Program-made: the position numbers and the translations under genes | Assembly: GCA_964427855.1 (NCBI GenBank) | Contig: CAYRVH010000015.1 | Span: 1 to 64,000 of the forward strand | Reading direction: 5' to 3' | Source: JAUPKT01 sp964427855 | GTDB taxonomy: Bacteria; Desulfobacterota; Desulfomonilia; Desulfomonilales; Desulfomonilaceae | DNA: 64,000 nucleotides | The notes under the pieces: generated by a model | Database searches by the model: none | What the model was told of the DNA's origin: nothing | The model's input: only the letters and a program-made list of their open reading frames with translations | In this document: positions 35,257 to 44,942 of the stretch, one piece after another | Layout of the letters: the number at the start of each line of letters is the position of its first letter | Numbering within the stretch: the stretch's first letter is position 1

Positions 35257-36165
35257 TCAAGACAGTGTGGCGCCGCAGGCCCCTAAAAGCGATTCCCGAA
35301 ATGCCCTATCTTCCCATGATTCCCCAAAGAGGATGATATCTTCCCGATATTTGAGGATGCAGCCCAAAGTGTCTTCGACGCTCTGCTCGTCCAGAGAATC
35401 CCGTTCCAGGGCTATGAGGGCCTCTGCCCAGTCGAGGGTCTCGGCCACGCCAGGCCGTTTCAGAAATTCCTGTGTGCGCAATTGATTCATGAAAGCTGCC
35501 ACCTGCATGGATAATTTCTTTGAAATTCCTGGGATACGCGCCTGAATGATTTCCATTTCTCTCTCTTGAGTGGGATAGTCAATCCAATGATACAAGCACC
35601 TTCGTTTCAATGCGTCGTGAATCTCCCGCGTTCGATTGGACGTCAGGATGACGAGGGGGCGTCTACGGGCTTTAAGTGTACCGATTTCAGGGATGGATAT
35701 CTGGAATTCAGACAGCACCTCGAGCAGTAATGCTTCGAATTCTTCATCGGAGCGATCTATTTCGTCGATAAGAAGCACAGGGGCTTTGTCGCGACTGGAT
35801 AATATGGCGGCCAAAAGAGGCCTCTTGATGAGGAATTCCTCCGAAAAAATGGTGTTTGCAAGACCTTGGGCCCCCTGTTGACATTGCTCGGCCATCTTTA
35901 TGGCAAGAATTTGCCGCGAATAATTCCACTCGTATAGCGCATGGTTCGCATCAAGTCCCTCATAGCATTGGAGCCGGATGAGTTCCGTGTCTAGGATACG
36001 CGCCATTGCAACAGCCGTTTCCGTTTTGCCCACACCGGGTTCGCCTTCCAGGAACAGGGGTTTTTTCAGTCGCCAGGAGAGGAAAAGCGCGGTGGCCAAT
36101 GAACGGTCGGCAAGGTAGTTTTGCGCCAACATGGCCGCTTGGACTGATTCGATGGAGTCTAACAT
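35257..36165 (-). CDS. MoxR-family AAA+ ATPase
   Basis: This 302-residue AAA+ chaperone-like ATPase has Walker A GEPGVGKTE near residue 40, Walker B VLLIDEIDRSD near 130, sensor-1 ILTSNRTRE near 174 and an Arg finger region DALKRRC. The lid domain follows. MoxR ATPases remodel or assist cofactor insertion into partner enzymes, with VWA proteins as adaptors. The downstream CoxE-like gene fits that pairing. The start codon lies inside the last codons of the bioF-like gene (seven-base overlap), so the two are translationally coupled. This is an unexpected partner for an alpha-oxoamine synthase. Confidence 0.92.
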   Translation of the reverse strand: MLDSIESVQAAMLAQNYLADRSLATALFLSWRLKKPLFLEGEPGVGKTETAVAMARILDTELIRLQCYEGLDANHALYEWNYSRQILAIKMAEQCQQGAQGLANTIFSEEFLIKRPLLAAILSSRDKAPVLLIDEIDRSDEEFEALLLEVLSEFQISIPEIGTLKARRRPLVILTSNRTREIHDALKRRCLYHWIDYPTQEREMEIIQARIPGISKKLSMQVAAFMNQLRTQEFLKRPGVAETLDWAEALIALERDSLDEQSVEDTLGCILKYREDIILFGESWEDRAFRESLLGACGATLS

Positions 36166-37407
36166 GTGCGTTCTCTTGAATTGTGAAGGGCAATGGTTGT
36201 CATGGCCTCTGAGAGGACGTGCACGGCCCTTGTAAGATCGTCCCGGGTATGGTCACTCATAAGGGTAAACCTGAGGCGGGCGGCCCCTTCCGGTACGGTG
36301 GGGTATCGAATGCCGTGGGCAAAGACGCCATTCCTCAAGCATGTTCTGCTTATCCTCATAGTGGCTTTCGAGGGTCCAATGATAATCGGCGCAATATGAC
36401 TGGGAACCGGCGGTACAGAGCTGCTCAAGGAACACGTCTCTTGAAGCAAACGGTGAAACTCGTTGGCGTTGTCACAAAGCTGAGCCCTTCTTCGCTCTCC
36501 TTCAGGGGATCGGATAATGTGCAGCGCTGCTAAGGCGGCGGCCGCAGTCATGGGCGGCTGGGCAGTGGTGTATATGAGAGATCGAGACGTGTTCACAAGA
36601 AAGTTGATCAGACTCTTTTCTCCCGCAACGTACGCTCCGGCGACACCTACGGCCTTTCCTAACGTCCCCATTTGAATTTCAGGTAGGACGCCCAACTCAG
36701 CGGCGAGGCCCACGCCGTGAGGTCCGCGTACCCCTGTCGCATGAGCCTCATCAACCATAAGCATTGCCCCTCGCCGCCGGCAGACAAAACTCAAATCTCC
36801 CAGCGGCGCGGCATCCCCGTCCATGGAAAAGACTGATTCAGTGACAAGCAATTTTCTGCGAGCCGGATACCGCTTGAGCGCCTGTTCAGCATCCTCAGCG
36901 TCCCGATGACGATAGATTGCCACCCGCGCCCGGGACAACCTGCATCCATCTATAATACTTGCATGATTGAGTTCGTCCGAAACGATAAGATCTCGTTCAT
37001 CCATCAACGAGGAGATGATCCCCACATTCGCCTGATAACCGCTGCCAAACACAAGGGCAGCCTCCGTATGCTTCCATTCAGCAATGAATGTTTCTAATTG
37101 TCGAAATATCTCACTGTTGCCGGCAATGAGTCGAGAGGCTGTTGAACCCGCGCCGTACCGCCGCGCCGCCTCGATAGCTGCCTCGATTACGTCCTCATGT
37201 CCTGCGAGACCTAAATAATTGTTGCTGGAGAAATTTAGAGCNNNNNNNNNNTCTCCGGTTTTCTATGATGATGCAGCGCCCCGGGGCGCCACTCACTAAG
37301 GGCATGGTACGAAACAAACCCCTCCGTTGTATAGCCGCAAGCTCTTCCTCCCACTCACCCTTTTGAGAACTCGCTGCATCCAATGCATTGTCACGTCTCA
37401 CGGTCAT
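36159..37407 (-). CDS. bioF: 8-amino-7-oxononanoate synthase-like alpha-oxoamine synthase, with assembly gap
   Basis: This PLP enzyme condenses an amino acid with an acyl-CoA with loss of CO2. Reading from the ATG at 37405-37407, the N-terminus (about 52 residues) ends at a ten-N gap. Beyond it the frame resumes with LNFSSNNYLGLAGHED and continues through YGAGSTASRLIAGN, VDEAHATGVRGPHG and the PLP Lys in MGTLGKAVGVAGAYV. The whole is about 415 residues, the normal length. The gap is of nominal size and breaks the frame as written. The TLGKA motif fits BioF better than serine palmitoyltransferase. No other biotin genes are present, and the gene is coupled to moxR, so a non-biotin role is possible. 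Confidence 0.82.
37242..37251. other. Assembly gap (10 N)
   Basis: Ten undetermined bases of nominal length inside the bioF-like gene. The flanking translations only join into one protein if the true gap length differs from ten, since the frame changes across it. Confidence 1.
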
Positions 37408-37867
37408 CTGTCATCGCTTCCAAAAATTGTTACACGACGTATAAGCCATAGTCTTCATGACCCCGACTGCTGCATCACGGCCGATTCCTTCACAAACTTC
37501 GATTTATACCACATCCAGTCGACGCGTGAAAGGTGGTGTTTCGCTTGCCTCGCGGCCAAACGGTCAACTGAATTCATGAGCGAGGAGCCTGGACATACGG
37601 CTGATTCAACGCCAGTACACGGCGTCAGGTCATGGAGTGAGACCTTCCGGTTCATCCTAACAGTACCTGTAATTTTGATTGACAGTTGTGTACGTATCCT
37701 TTAACCTCATCCTTCGGTCATCACACGCGACCTGACCCAATATCTGCTGACCATTCCTACGTCCATGGATACGTGGCCTGGACACGATGCCGTGCCGATC
37801 AAATAAATCGGCGAGGCCGACTTTTCAACGATCGTGAAAATCGTAAGCAACAGGAAGGAGAGGCTCC
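37408..37867. other. Intergenic region between divergent bioF-like and liv operons
   Basis: There are 460 bases between divergent genes. I find no supported gene. It should contain promoters in both directions. The only clear signal is the ribosome site AGGAAGGAGAGGCTCC just before the livK ATG at 37868. Confidence 0.4.
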
Positions 37868-39142
37868 ATGAGAAAACTGTCGCTCGTAAGTGTTATCTGT
37901 TTCGTCGTACTTACGGTCTTTCAGTCGCCTACCCTGTCTGCCCCGGACGCCATTGTAGTCGGCGTCCCAACATCCCTCACTGCTATTGAAGGAAGAGAAT
38001 CCCTCAAGGCAGTGCAGATGGCCGTTGAAGAAATAAATGCCCTGGGCGGCGTTTCCGTGGGATCGCAAAAGCTCCCCATGAAGATAGAGACCCTTGATCT
38101 GAGGGACTCCTCGCCGGGGGTGCCTGTGTCCGAGGCGCTTCTCGGGCTAGAAAAAATCATTACCGAGAAAAAGGTACACGCTATCGTAGTAGGACCGTTT
38201 CGTTCCGAAGCCCTGCTTGCGGGCATGGACCTTTTGGCCAAATACAAAATACCCATGCTCGGCACCATCGCCATGACTCCAAAGTCGGAGGAGCAAGTTA
38301 AAGCGGAACCGAATAAATACAAGTATTGTTTTCGCGTCTGCCTCAATGCACGCTACCTGGTGGGCTACTTGGCTCAATCCATAGGAAATCTCCAGAAGGA
38401 ATTCGGTTTCAAGAATCTCTTTGTCATGTATCAAGACGTCCTCTGGGCGCGCACTACGGGCGATTTGACCGCCAAAATCTTGACGGAAAAAATGGGATGG
38501 ACGTCCTTGGGTACCGAAGCATATCCAACTGGCGCATCTGATTTCTCTGCTGGCCTTGTGAAGGCAAAGACCAAAAACGTCGAGGTCATATTGCCCGTCT
38601 TTGATATGCCTCAGAGCGGCATCCTTCTGAAGCAGTGGCAGAGCATGAAGATCCCTGCTCTCATGGCTGGGTTCATTTCTCCCATGGCTGGGCCAGGGGC
38701 TTTCAAGACTTTTGAAGGCAAGATCGCTGGCCTCCTGAATTCATGCTTTGAATTGGGCAGTGCTATTCCTTCGGCAAAGTATGCGCCGGCAACGAAGTTT
38801 TATGAAGACTACATCAAGAAATATGGGGTTCCCATGGAAGCCGGCCACGGACCGGCGCCATCATACGACTCAGTCTATATTTTGGCTGAAGCCATCGAAA
38901 GGGCGGGTTCATTAGACCCTGACAAGGTGGTTGACGAGATCAAGAAGACAGACCGCCAGGGAGTCATTGGAAGGATCAAATTCGATGACGGCAACCAGGT
39001 CATTTACGGCGATGACCCCACAAAGACGGCTGTGGGATGTGTTTTTCAATGGGGGGCTGACGGCAAGAGGGTTATCGTGTTTCCTCAGTCCATTGCTGAG
39101 GGGGCAGTGGTACTACCTGATTGGGTGAAGGCCGCCAAGTAG
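37868..39142 (+). CDS. livK: Branched-chain amino-acid-type ABC substrate-binding protein
   Basis: This is a 424-residue periplasmic binding protein (Peripla_BP_6 family). It has a signal peptide (basic MRKLS, hydrophobic core, cleavage near TLSA-PDA). Two lobes follow: AVQMAVEEINALGGV near residue 55 and VVGPFRSEALLAGMDLLAKYKIP near 110 (named by its ends). It leads a complete liv operon. In anaerobic deltaproteobacteria such systems often import aromatic or fatty acids instead of amino acids. The CoA ligase that follows the operon supports this, as inference. A strong Shine-Dalgarno (GGAAGGAG) precedes the ATG. Confidence 0.9.
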   Translation: MRKLSLVSVICFVVLTVFQSPTLSAPDAIVVGVPTSLTAIEGRESLKAVQMAVEEINALGGVSVGSQKLPMKIETLDLRDSSPGVPVSEALLGLEKIITEKKVHAIVVGPFRSEALLAGMDLLAKYKIPMLGTIAMTPKSEEQVKAEPNKYKYCFRVCLNARYLVGYLAQSIGNLQKEFGFKNLFVMYQDVLWARTTGDLTAKILTEKMGWTSLGTEAYPTGASDFSAGLVKAKTKNVEVILPVFDMPQSGILLKQWQSMKIPALMAGFISPMAGPGAFKTFEGKIAGLLNSCFELGSAIPSAKYAPATKFYEDYIKKYGVPMEAGHGPAPSYDSVYILAEAIERAGSLDPDKVVDEIKKTDRQGVIGRIKFDDGNQVIYGDDPTKTAVGCVFQWGADGKRVIVFPQSIAEGAVVLPDWVKAAK

Positions 39143-39174
39143 TCTGGGCAACTGTTGCGGGAGGAGAAAAGCTG

Positions 39175-40047
39175 TTGCTTGAGGTTACCCTCATTTACGG
39201 TTTCATCAACAGCGTAATCCTGGCTCTTGTGGCGCTTGGATTTAATTTGACGTTTGGCATCAGCGGCGTCTCCAATTTTGCCTACGGTGCCTTGTACATC
39301 CTTTCCGGGTACACGGTCTGGATTCTTATCAATCAGCTCGGCGTGCCATTCTTGGCGGCGGCGTTGATATCCGTGGCGCTCACGGGCATTCTTGGCGCTC
39401 TTCTCTACCAGTTGGTTCTTTTGCGAGTGAGGGGGCAGGTAATCTCTGAGGTGATTGCCACGTTTGGGGTCGGCCTTGCAATTCTCGAATTGTTCCGGTA
39501 CATGGGTTTCACCGGCTTCGAATACACCCTGCCACCTTTTAGCGATGGAGCCATACTGGTAGGCAATACGTACGTGGATCACCAACGTCTATGGATAGTT
39601 GGCGCTGGCGTTGCCATAGCAGTAGGCCTATATTTCTTCACCCATTACACCAAAGTGGGCCTCGCGTTTAGAGGTATAGCCCAAGAGGAGAAGACTGCTC
39701 TATCGCTTGGGATAAACTCGGATTTTATGGCAGGGCTCAGCGTCGCCTTTGGGTCTGCTCTGGCGGCCGTAGCAGCTATACTGGTCCTTCCCCGGGGAAC
39801 CATTTCAGTCAACGACGGATATGAAGTCCTCATCAATGCCATGGCAGTATGCATTGTGGGGGGATTGGGCAGTACCCCTGGAGTCATTTTAGCGGCCTTT
39901 GTCATCGGGTACGCTCAGATGATAACTGATGTCTTCAGCGGGCCGCACTGGAAAATGATCGTTTCACTCGTCGCAATATTCGCCATTTTGGTGGTCAAGC
40001 CCTCAGGATTGTTCGGGAAGCAGAAGGAACTTGAAGAGCGAATATAG
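39175..40047 (+). CDS. livH: ABC permease LivH
   Basis: This is the inner-membrane permease of the liv-type importer, about 290 residues with eight hydrophobic helices. The TTG at 39175 is taken as the start because GGGAGGAG lies eight bases upstream and the protein begins directly with LLEVTLIYGFINSVILALVALG-like family sequence. The longer open frame would overlap livK. The family blocks FNLTFGISGVSNFAYGALY near residue 25 and MAVCIVGGLGSTPGVILAA near 225 are visible. It follows livK by about 30 bases. Confidence 0.9.
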   Translation: MLEVTLIYGFINSVILALVALGFNLTFGISGVSNFAYGALYILSGYTVWILINQLGVPFLAAALISVALTGILGALLYQLVLLRVRGQVISEVIATFGVGLAILELFRYMGFTGFEYTLPPFSDGAILVGNTYVDHQRLWIVGAGVAIAVGLYFFTHYTKVGLAFRGIAQEEKTALSLGINSDFMAGLSVAFGSALAAVAAILVLPRGTISVNDGYEVLINAMAVCIVGGLGSTPGVILAAFVIGYAQMITDVFSGPHWKMIVSLVAIFAILVVKPSGLFGKQKELEERI

Positions 40048-40080
40048 CCTCTATCCTCGGTCGGGGCTGTCCGTCAAAGG

Positions 40081-41115
40081 GTGAGAAGCGACATATCGAG
40101 AGCGTACATGAGGCAGAAGAGAAAAGAGCGCATAGACCGGGGCGTAAAAGTCAGAGCGGAAGACATTTTCGCTTTGACGTCGTACCGCGAGATGCTCTAC
40201 ATAGCGGTTCCACCTGCCATACCTGTTCTGCTTCTTGCCATACTTCCCTTGATACTCCCTGCGTATTGGCAAAAGGTGTTTATATCGTCTGCGGTTTTCG
40301 CTCTTCTTGCCATAAGCTGGGATTTTCTGGTCTCAGTCGGGATGGTATCCCTGGGGCAGGCTCTTTTTTTCGGGCTTGGTGCATACGCATCAGGGGTGCT
40401 GGATCACTACTTTAAGCTGCCGGTGTGGTTAACTATACCTCTCGCTACTATCTTAGGCGGCCTCATAAGCACGCTTTTTCTCCTGCCGGTCCTGCGGTTG
40501 CGCGGCATTTATTTTTCCATGGTCACGCTGGTGATACCGCTCATGTTTGAGCGCATCATCGAGGCAACTGGCATCTTCGGCGGAACCGAAGGACTGACGA
40601 GGCTTCAACCAATTGGTAATTCTTGGGTTGAATTGTATGTGGTGGCTATCTCGGCTCTAATCGCTCTCTTTGGGTTTCGCCGACTTATGGCTTCTGACTA
40701 TGGGTTGGTATTGAAGGCGGTGCGTGACAATGACAGGGCAGTTATGGGCGCGGCTCTCAACATCTACTGGTTGAAAACACAGGCGTTGTTCATCGCGTCT
40801 TGTATAGGGGCTTTCTGCGGCGCATACATGACCCACCTTTACATGTTCGTAGGGATGCCCGCGTTCGCTCTTGACTATTCTATTCTGCCGATCGCATCGG
40901 CCGTCGTCGGTGGAATGGGTACGTTTGCTGGATCTTTTCTGGGCGCTTTTATATTAGTCCCTCTTTCTGAAGCCCTCAGAGGTATAGGCGGTCTGAGAAC
41001 GGTCATCTACGCAATGTTTCTTGTGGTTTTCATCGTGGCTTTGCCGGAGGGCATTTTTCACTATATGCAGCGGAAATACCAGCAGTTTGAGCGCTGGGTG
41101 GACGTTGAAAAATAA
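40081..41115 (+). CDS. livM: ABC permease LivM
   Basis: This is the second permease subunit. It has 344 residues from GTG at 40081, or 335 from ATG at 40108; neither has a clear ribosome site. About nine to ten helices are present, with LivM signatures ISWDFLVSVGMVSLGQALFFGLGAY near residues 80-105 (named by its ends), FGGTEGLTRL near 165 and VVGGMGTFAGSFLGAFIL near 280. It has an unusually long basic, charged N-terminal extension before the first helix. It lies 33 bases after livH and 42 before livG. Confidence 0.9.
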   Translation: MRSDISRAYMRQKRKERIDRGVKVRAEDIFALTSYREMLYIAVPPAIPVLLLAILPLILPAYWQKVFISSAVFALLAISWDFLVSVGMVSLGQALFFGLGAYASGVLDHYFKLPVWLTIPLATILGGLISTLFLLPVLRLRGIYFSMVTLVIPLMFERIIEATGIFGGTEGLTRLQPIGNSWVELYVVAISALIALFGFRRLMASDYGLVLKAVRDNDRAVMGAALNIYWLKTQALFIASCIGAFCGAYMTHLYMFVGMPAFALDYSILPIASAVVGGMGTFAGSFLGAFILVPLSEALRGIGGLRTVIYAMFLVVFIVALPEGIFHYMQRKYQQFERWVDVEK

Positions 41116-41157
41116 GTCATCAATGGGAGAAGCGCCAGTATAGACCCTCTCAATGAG

Positions 41158-41951
41158 ATGGACTCGGGTTGCATGTATTCTGAACACGCTGCGGAAAAAA
41201 TTCTGGATGTTCGCGAACTGAGCAAACGCTTCGGCGGCGTGCGTGCGGTGGATAGCATCAGCTTCCAATTGTATCGTGGGGAGCTGCTGGGTATTATCGG
41301 ACCGAACGGTTCCGGAAAAACGACTCTTGTCAATCTTATCACTGGGTTTGTGAAGCCTGATTCAGGGAAGGTGGTCTTTCTCGATCACGATATAACAGGT
41401 TGGATGCCATACAAAATAGCAGCATTAGGCATCGCACGGACCTTTCAGATGGCTCGACCATTTGCGGGCCTGCCCGCATTCAAGAATCTCATCATACCTC
41501 TTTATTCTAAGCGAGTGCGCAAGTTACTGGGCGGCAAGTACGGAGACAGAGACGCCGTGTCAAAAGATCTCTTGGAAGAGGTAGGCTTTGAAAGAGATTC
41601 AGCCGTGATCACCAAGTCAGCGGGCAGCCTGCCGCACGGATACCTGAAACGCCTGGAACTCGCCAAATGTCTGGCGCTCAGAGCCGACTTGATCATACTG
41701 GACGAACTGTTTTCGGGACTTAGCATCGCAGAGCTGGCGAGTATTCTCCCGATTATTGAAAAGCTCCTGGCCGAAGGTAAGACCATTGTTATGATAGAGC
41801 ATAGGTTAAGGGAGTTGTTCAAAATAGCATCACGTGTGGTTGTTCTCAACTATGGCGCCGTGATAGCCGAAGGCAGGCCGGCGGAAGTGATGGACAAAGA
41901 TGAGGTNNNNNNNNNNNNNNNNNNGCGCAGAGGATTGAGAGACGCGAATAG
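41158..41951 (+). CDS. livG: ABC ATPase LivG, 3' end across an assembly gap
   Basis: This is one of two ATP-binding subunits of the importer. Walker A IGPNGSGKTT is near residue 47, the Q-loop RTFQ near 99, Walker B LIILDE near 184 and the H-loop MIEHRLREL near 215. The signature region reads LPHGYLKRLELAKCLA, a variant of the LivG-type LPYGxQRRLE. An 18-N gap interrupts the C-terminus. After it, the frame AQRIERRE followed by TAG at 41949-41951 looks like the natural LivG end. That requires a gap length other than 18. Otherwise the frame would run on to 41979 with an unrelated sequence. Confidence 0.85.
41907..41924. other. Assembly gap (18 N)
   Basis: Eighteen undetermined bases near the 3' end of livG. 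The downstream frame best fitting the family is not the one implied by a length of 18. Confidence 1.
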
Positions 41952-42132
41952 ACATGGGGCTTGGAGAGCTGATGTGTAAGATGATTTCGTGAACATCAGC
42001 CTTTGCCCGGCAATCTCTGCGTCAAAACCCTTGGGAAACAGGCCGGTGGCGTGAAATACACTCAAGCGACTGCAATGTCCATAAAGACCATGCGGTCAAT
42101 CGACGCAAAGCTCTGAAGGATCCAAACAGGTA

Positions 42133-42879
42133 ATGCTCGACGTATCGAATATGATGGTGTTTTATGAAAATGCCCTCGCGCTGAATGATTTCAGCATGGA
42201 GGTGGCGGAGGGTACCATTGTCGGCGTCTTTGGTTCAAACAGCGCTGGCAAAACCACCCTCATGAATACCATTTCGGGCCTCATTATCGATACGAAAATA
42301 AAGGAGCAGCGCAAGGGAGGAGAGCGCATCACCCTGTATGGGAGTATCTTCTTTGATGGTCAGGACATCACTCATCTGCATCCCAGCGAACGGGTAAAGA
42401 GAGGTATGGTGCTGTGCCGTGAGAGGCACCCCATCTTTCCCGAGTCAGATTTGCTAGAAAACCTAAAAATAGCCGGGTACTTAAAGAAAGGATCCGAAGT
42501 CAAAGAAAGAATCGAGTATATATTCCATCTGTTTCCCACATTGGTCAAACTGCGTCGCAGAAAGGCAGGTTTTCTGAGCGGCGGGGAGCAGCAGATGCTC
42601 ACTCTGGGCATGGCGCTTATGGTCAAGCCTCGCCTATTGTTGCTGGATGAGCCGCTGCTCGGTTTGAGTCCTCTCATGCAAAAAACCCTTGTAGATGCCG
42701 TCAAAAGAATCCAGGAGGAAACCTCTCTCACCATAGTGGTGACGGAACAATTTGCCAGGCCTTTACTGCCCGTGATCGACCATGGCTATGTCATCGAGAA
42801 TGGAATGCTGGCGATGGAAGGGACTGGTCAAGAGCTTATGGAAAATCCAGAGGTAAAAGCCGCGTACTTCGGGGTATAG
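42133..42879 (+). CDS. livF: ABC ATPase LivF
   Basis: This second ATP-binding subunit has 248 residues. Walker A GSNSAGKTT lies near residue 35, the signature LSGGEQQMLTLGMAL near 150, Walker B LLLLDEPLLGLSP near 170 and the terminal H-loop VVTEQFARPLLP near 200. An insertion of roughly 15 charged residues (KIKEQRKGGERI) lies between the P-loop domain and the GSIFFDGQDITH segment. It lengthens the usual LivF core slightly. It completes the livKHMGF set about 180 bases after livG. Confidence 0.92.
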   Translation: MLDVSNMMVFYENALALNDFSMEVAEGTIVGVFGSNSAGKTTLMNTISGLIIDTKIKEQRKGGERITLYGSIFFDGQDITHLHPSERVKRGMVLCRERHPIFPESDLLENLKIAGYLKKGSEVKERIEYIFHLFPTLVKLRRRKAGFLSGGEQQMLTLGMALMVKPRLLLLDEPLLGLSPLMQKTLVDAVKRIQEETSLTIVVTEQFARPLLPVIDHGYVIENGMLAMEGTGQELMENPEVKAAYFGV

Positions 42880-43122
42880 AGTGAGCTTGCCTACCGATAA
42901 TCTCAGAACATTGCAATGTGAAGAAAGGAAGCCTCAAGTCTCCTCTTTATGGGATGAGCCTCGTGCCACGATGAAGATTCGAGGGGTGAGGATGACAAGA
43001 CTCTTCTTGTCCACTCATAAAACAAATATGAGTAGCGCTACGCCGCGAAGGCGAGCCATGTTACTTCCCTTTCCACAAACCACAGGAAGGACTCGCCAAC
43101 ATAGAGTCGGAATGTTTTGCAT

Positions 43123-44760
43123 ATGAATTCAGCGGACTACAAAAATCTCTTTGAGGCGTTTGCTGCTCTTTCCGAAAAGTATCCATCAAGAACGGCGGTA
43201 TATTTCCTCGGCACCCGCTATACATATGCGCGCCTCAGAGAGCTGTCGGAGCGATTTGCCGCCGGCCTATTCAGTTTAGGGCTTTGCTCGGGGGACCGTG
43301 TACTCATGTATATACCCAACTCAATCCAGTTTGTGGTGTCTTGGCTTGGTCTCCAGAGATTGGGAGGCATCCCTGTGCCTATAACGCCCATCTATACAAC
43401 CAGGGATGTCAACTACATCCTCAAGGACACAGATGCGAAGGCGGTTATCTGCTCTGACCGCAACTATGGGTACGTAAAACAAGCCATGGAGGGCTCGTCC
43501 GTAACCCAAGTCATTGTGACGAATATCGCTGATCTCTTGCCCGCATGGAAGAGACTTTTTGGGCTTCTCGCGGATCGAATACCTAGCGGAACTACCGAGA
43601 AGGCCGGGTTTGTACATTCTTTCAAATCGTTGATCAGTAAGGCGGTTGGGTTAACCCCAGCTCTGAGCACTGGTAGATCTGATGTCGCTGAGTTTCTTTT
43701 TACTGGCGGCACGACAAAGCACCCAAAAGGCGTCCCCATCACTCATGGTCTGTTTCTTGTGTCTGCCGCCGAACAGCTTGCCGTAAGGCGCCCGCTCTTC
43801 GAAAGTCATGATGATGTAATCCTTGGCGGCGCGCCGCTATTTCATATTTTGGGTCAGACATGCAGCCTCGCGACAATTCTGGTCGGTGGAGGAACCCTTA
43901 TATTATTGCCAAAGGTAAATCTGGATGCGGTGTTTGACTCAATAGAGACCATGAAGGCAACCTCGCTCATTGGCGTACCCGCATTCTATCGCATGATACT
44001 GGAACATGACAGGTTGGACCAGTATGACTTGTCGTCGCTGCGTTATTGCTTCTGTGCAGGAGATGTGCTTCCTGAAGAGGTAGCCAAGCGCTGGAAGGAT
44101 CGATTCGGGTTGACCATTTATCAGGGCTATGGGGCTACAGAGACCTGCGGGGGGATCGTAATGAGCCCCACTGACCGACAGAGCCCAACGCTGAGCATGG
44201 GCCTGCCGCTCCCGAGCAAGAGCATCATGATCGTCCAGCCAGATACTTTGGAACCAGTGCAAGGCGAACAACCGGGGGAGCTCCTTGTTTCATCGAAAGA
44301 GATGGTCACTGCGTATCTCAATAAACCAGAAGAGACGGAAAAGGCGTTCGTAGAAATAGACGGCAAATTGTGGTATCGCACAGCGGATATAGTGCGGCGG
44401 GACGAAAATGGATACCTTTATTTTGTGGATCGCACAGTTGACACAATAAAACACAAAGGCTATCGAATATCAGCCAGTGAGATCGAGGCGGTCCTGCAGG
44501 AACACCCTGCGGTGATCGAATCCTGCGTGGTGGGCGTGCCTGACCCTCAGGTGGGCGAGAGAATAAAAGCGTTTGTGGTACTCAAAAAGGATATCAAAGG
44601 TGTCACTGGCTACGAACTCATCAAATGGTGTCGCAAACGATTAGTCAATTACAAGATCCCTCAATACATAGAGTTCAGAGATATGCTGCCCAAATCCAAG
44701 GTGGGAAAACTTCTCCGCAGGGAAATCCGGAGCGAAGAGAAGAAAAGGCTGGAAGCCTGA
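43123..44760 (+). CDS. AMP-forming long-chain acyl-CoA ligase
   Basis: This ANL-superfamily ligase has 545 residues from the ATG at 43123; a TTG two codons upstream is also open. The adenylation P-loop reads FLFTGGTTKHPKG near residue 190, with Lys-His where most have Gly-x-Pro. YGATETCGG is near 340, the Asp of YRTADIVRR near 422 and the catalytic Lys in PKSKVGKLLRRE near 530. It probably activates the acid brought in by the upstream liv importer, about 240 bases away on the same strand. It shares fold and length with the ligase at the left edge of the window, but the two are only distantly alike. The substrate is not predictable. Confidence 0.9.
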   Translation: MNSADYKNLFEAFAALSEKYPSRTAVYFLGTRYTYARLRELSERFAAGLFSLGLCSGDRVLMYIPNSIQFVVSWLGLQRLGGIPVPITPIYTTRDVNYILKDTDAKAVICSDRNYGYVKQAMEGSSVTQVIVTNIADLLPAWKRLFGLLADRIPSGTTEKAGFVHSFKSLISKAVGLTPALSTGRSDVAEFLFTGGTTKHPKGVPITHGLFLVSAAEQLAVRRPLFESHDDVILGGAPLFHILGQTCSLATILVGGGTLILLPKVNLDAVFDSIETMKATSLIGVPAFYRMILEHDRLDQYDLSSLRYCFCAGDVLPEEVAKRWKDRFGLTIYQGYGATETCGGIVMSPTDRQSPTLSMGLPLPSKSIMIVQPDTLEPVQGEQPGELLVSSKEMVTAYLNKPEETEKAFVEIDGKLWYRTADIVRRDENGYLYFVDRTVDTIKHKGYRISASEIEAVLQEHPAVIESCVVGVPDPQVGERIKAFVVLKKDIKGVTGYELIKWCRKRLVNYKIPQYIEFRDMLPKSKVGKLLRREIRSEEKKRLEA

Positions 44761-44942
44761 TTGCGTCGGAGATCGGCAGCCATCGGCTGAAAGTTTCGAG
44801 CTACCATCGCCAAAAAAGGACTCCCGGGCCATCCGCATCCACGACTTCTGATCGCCAAGACAATGTTACCCATAAACCAATACATCTTCTGTGCTGTCAT
44901 TGCATTACGAAGGCGCCTCCTCAGGGGGATTCGTCTTTCGAA

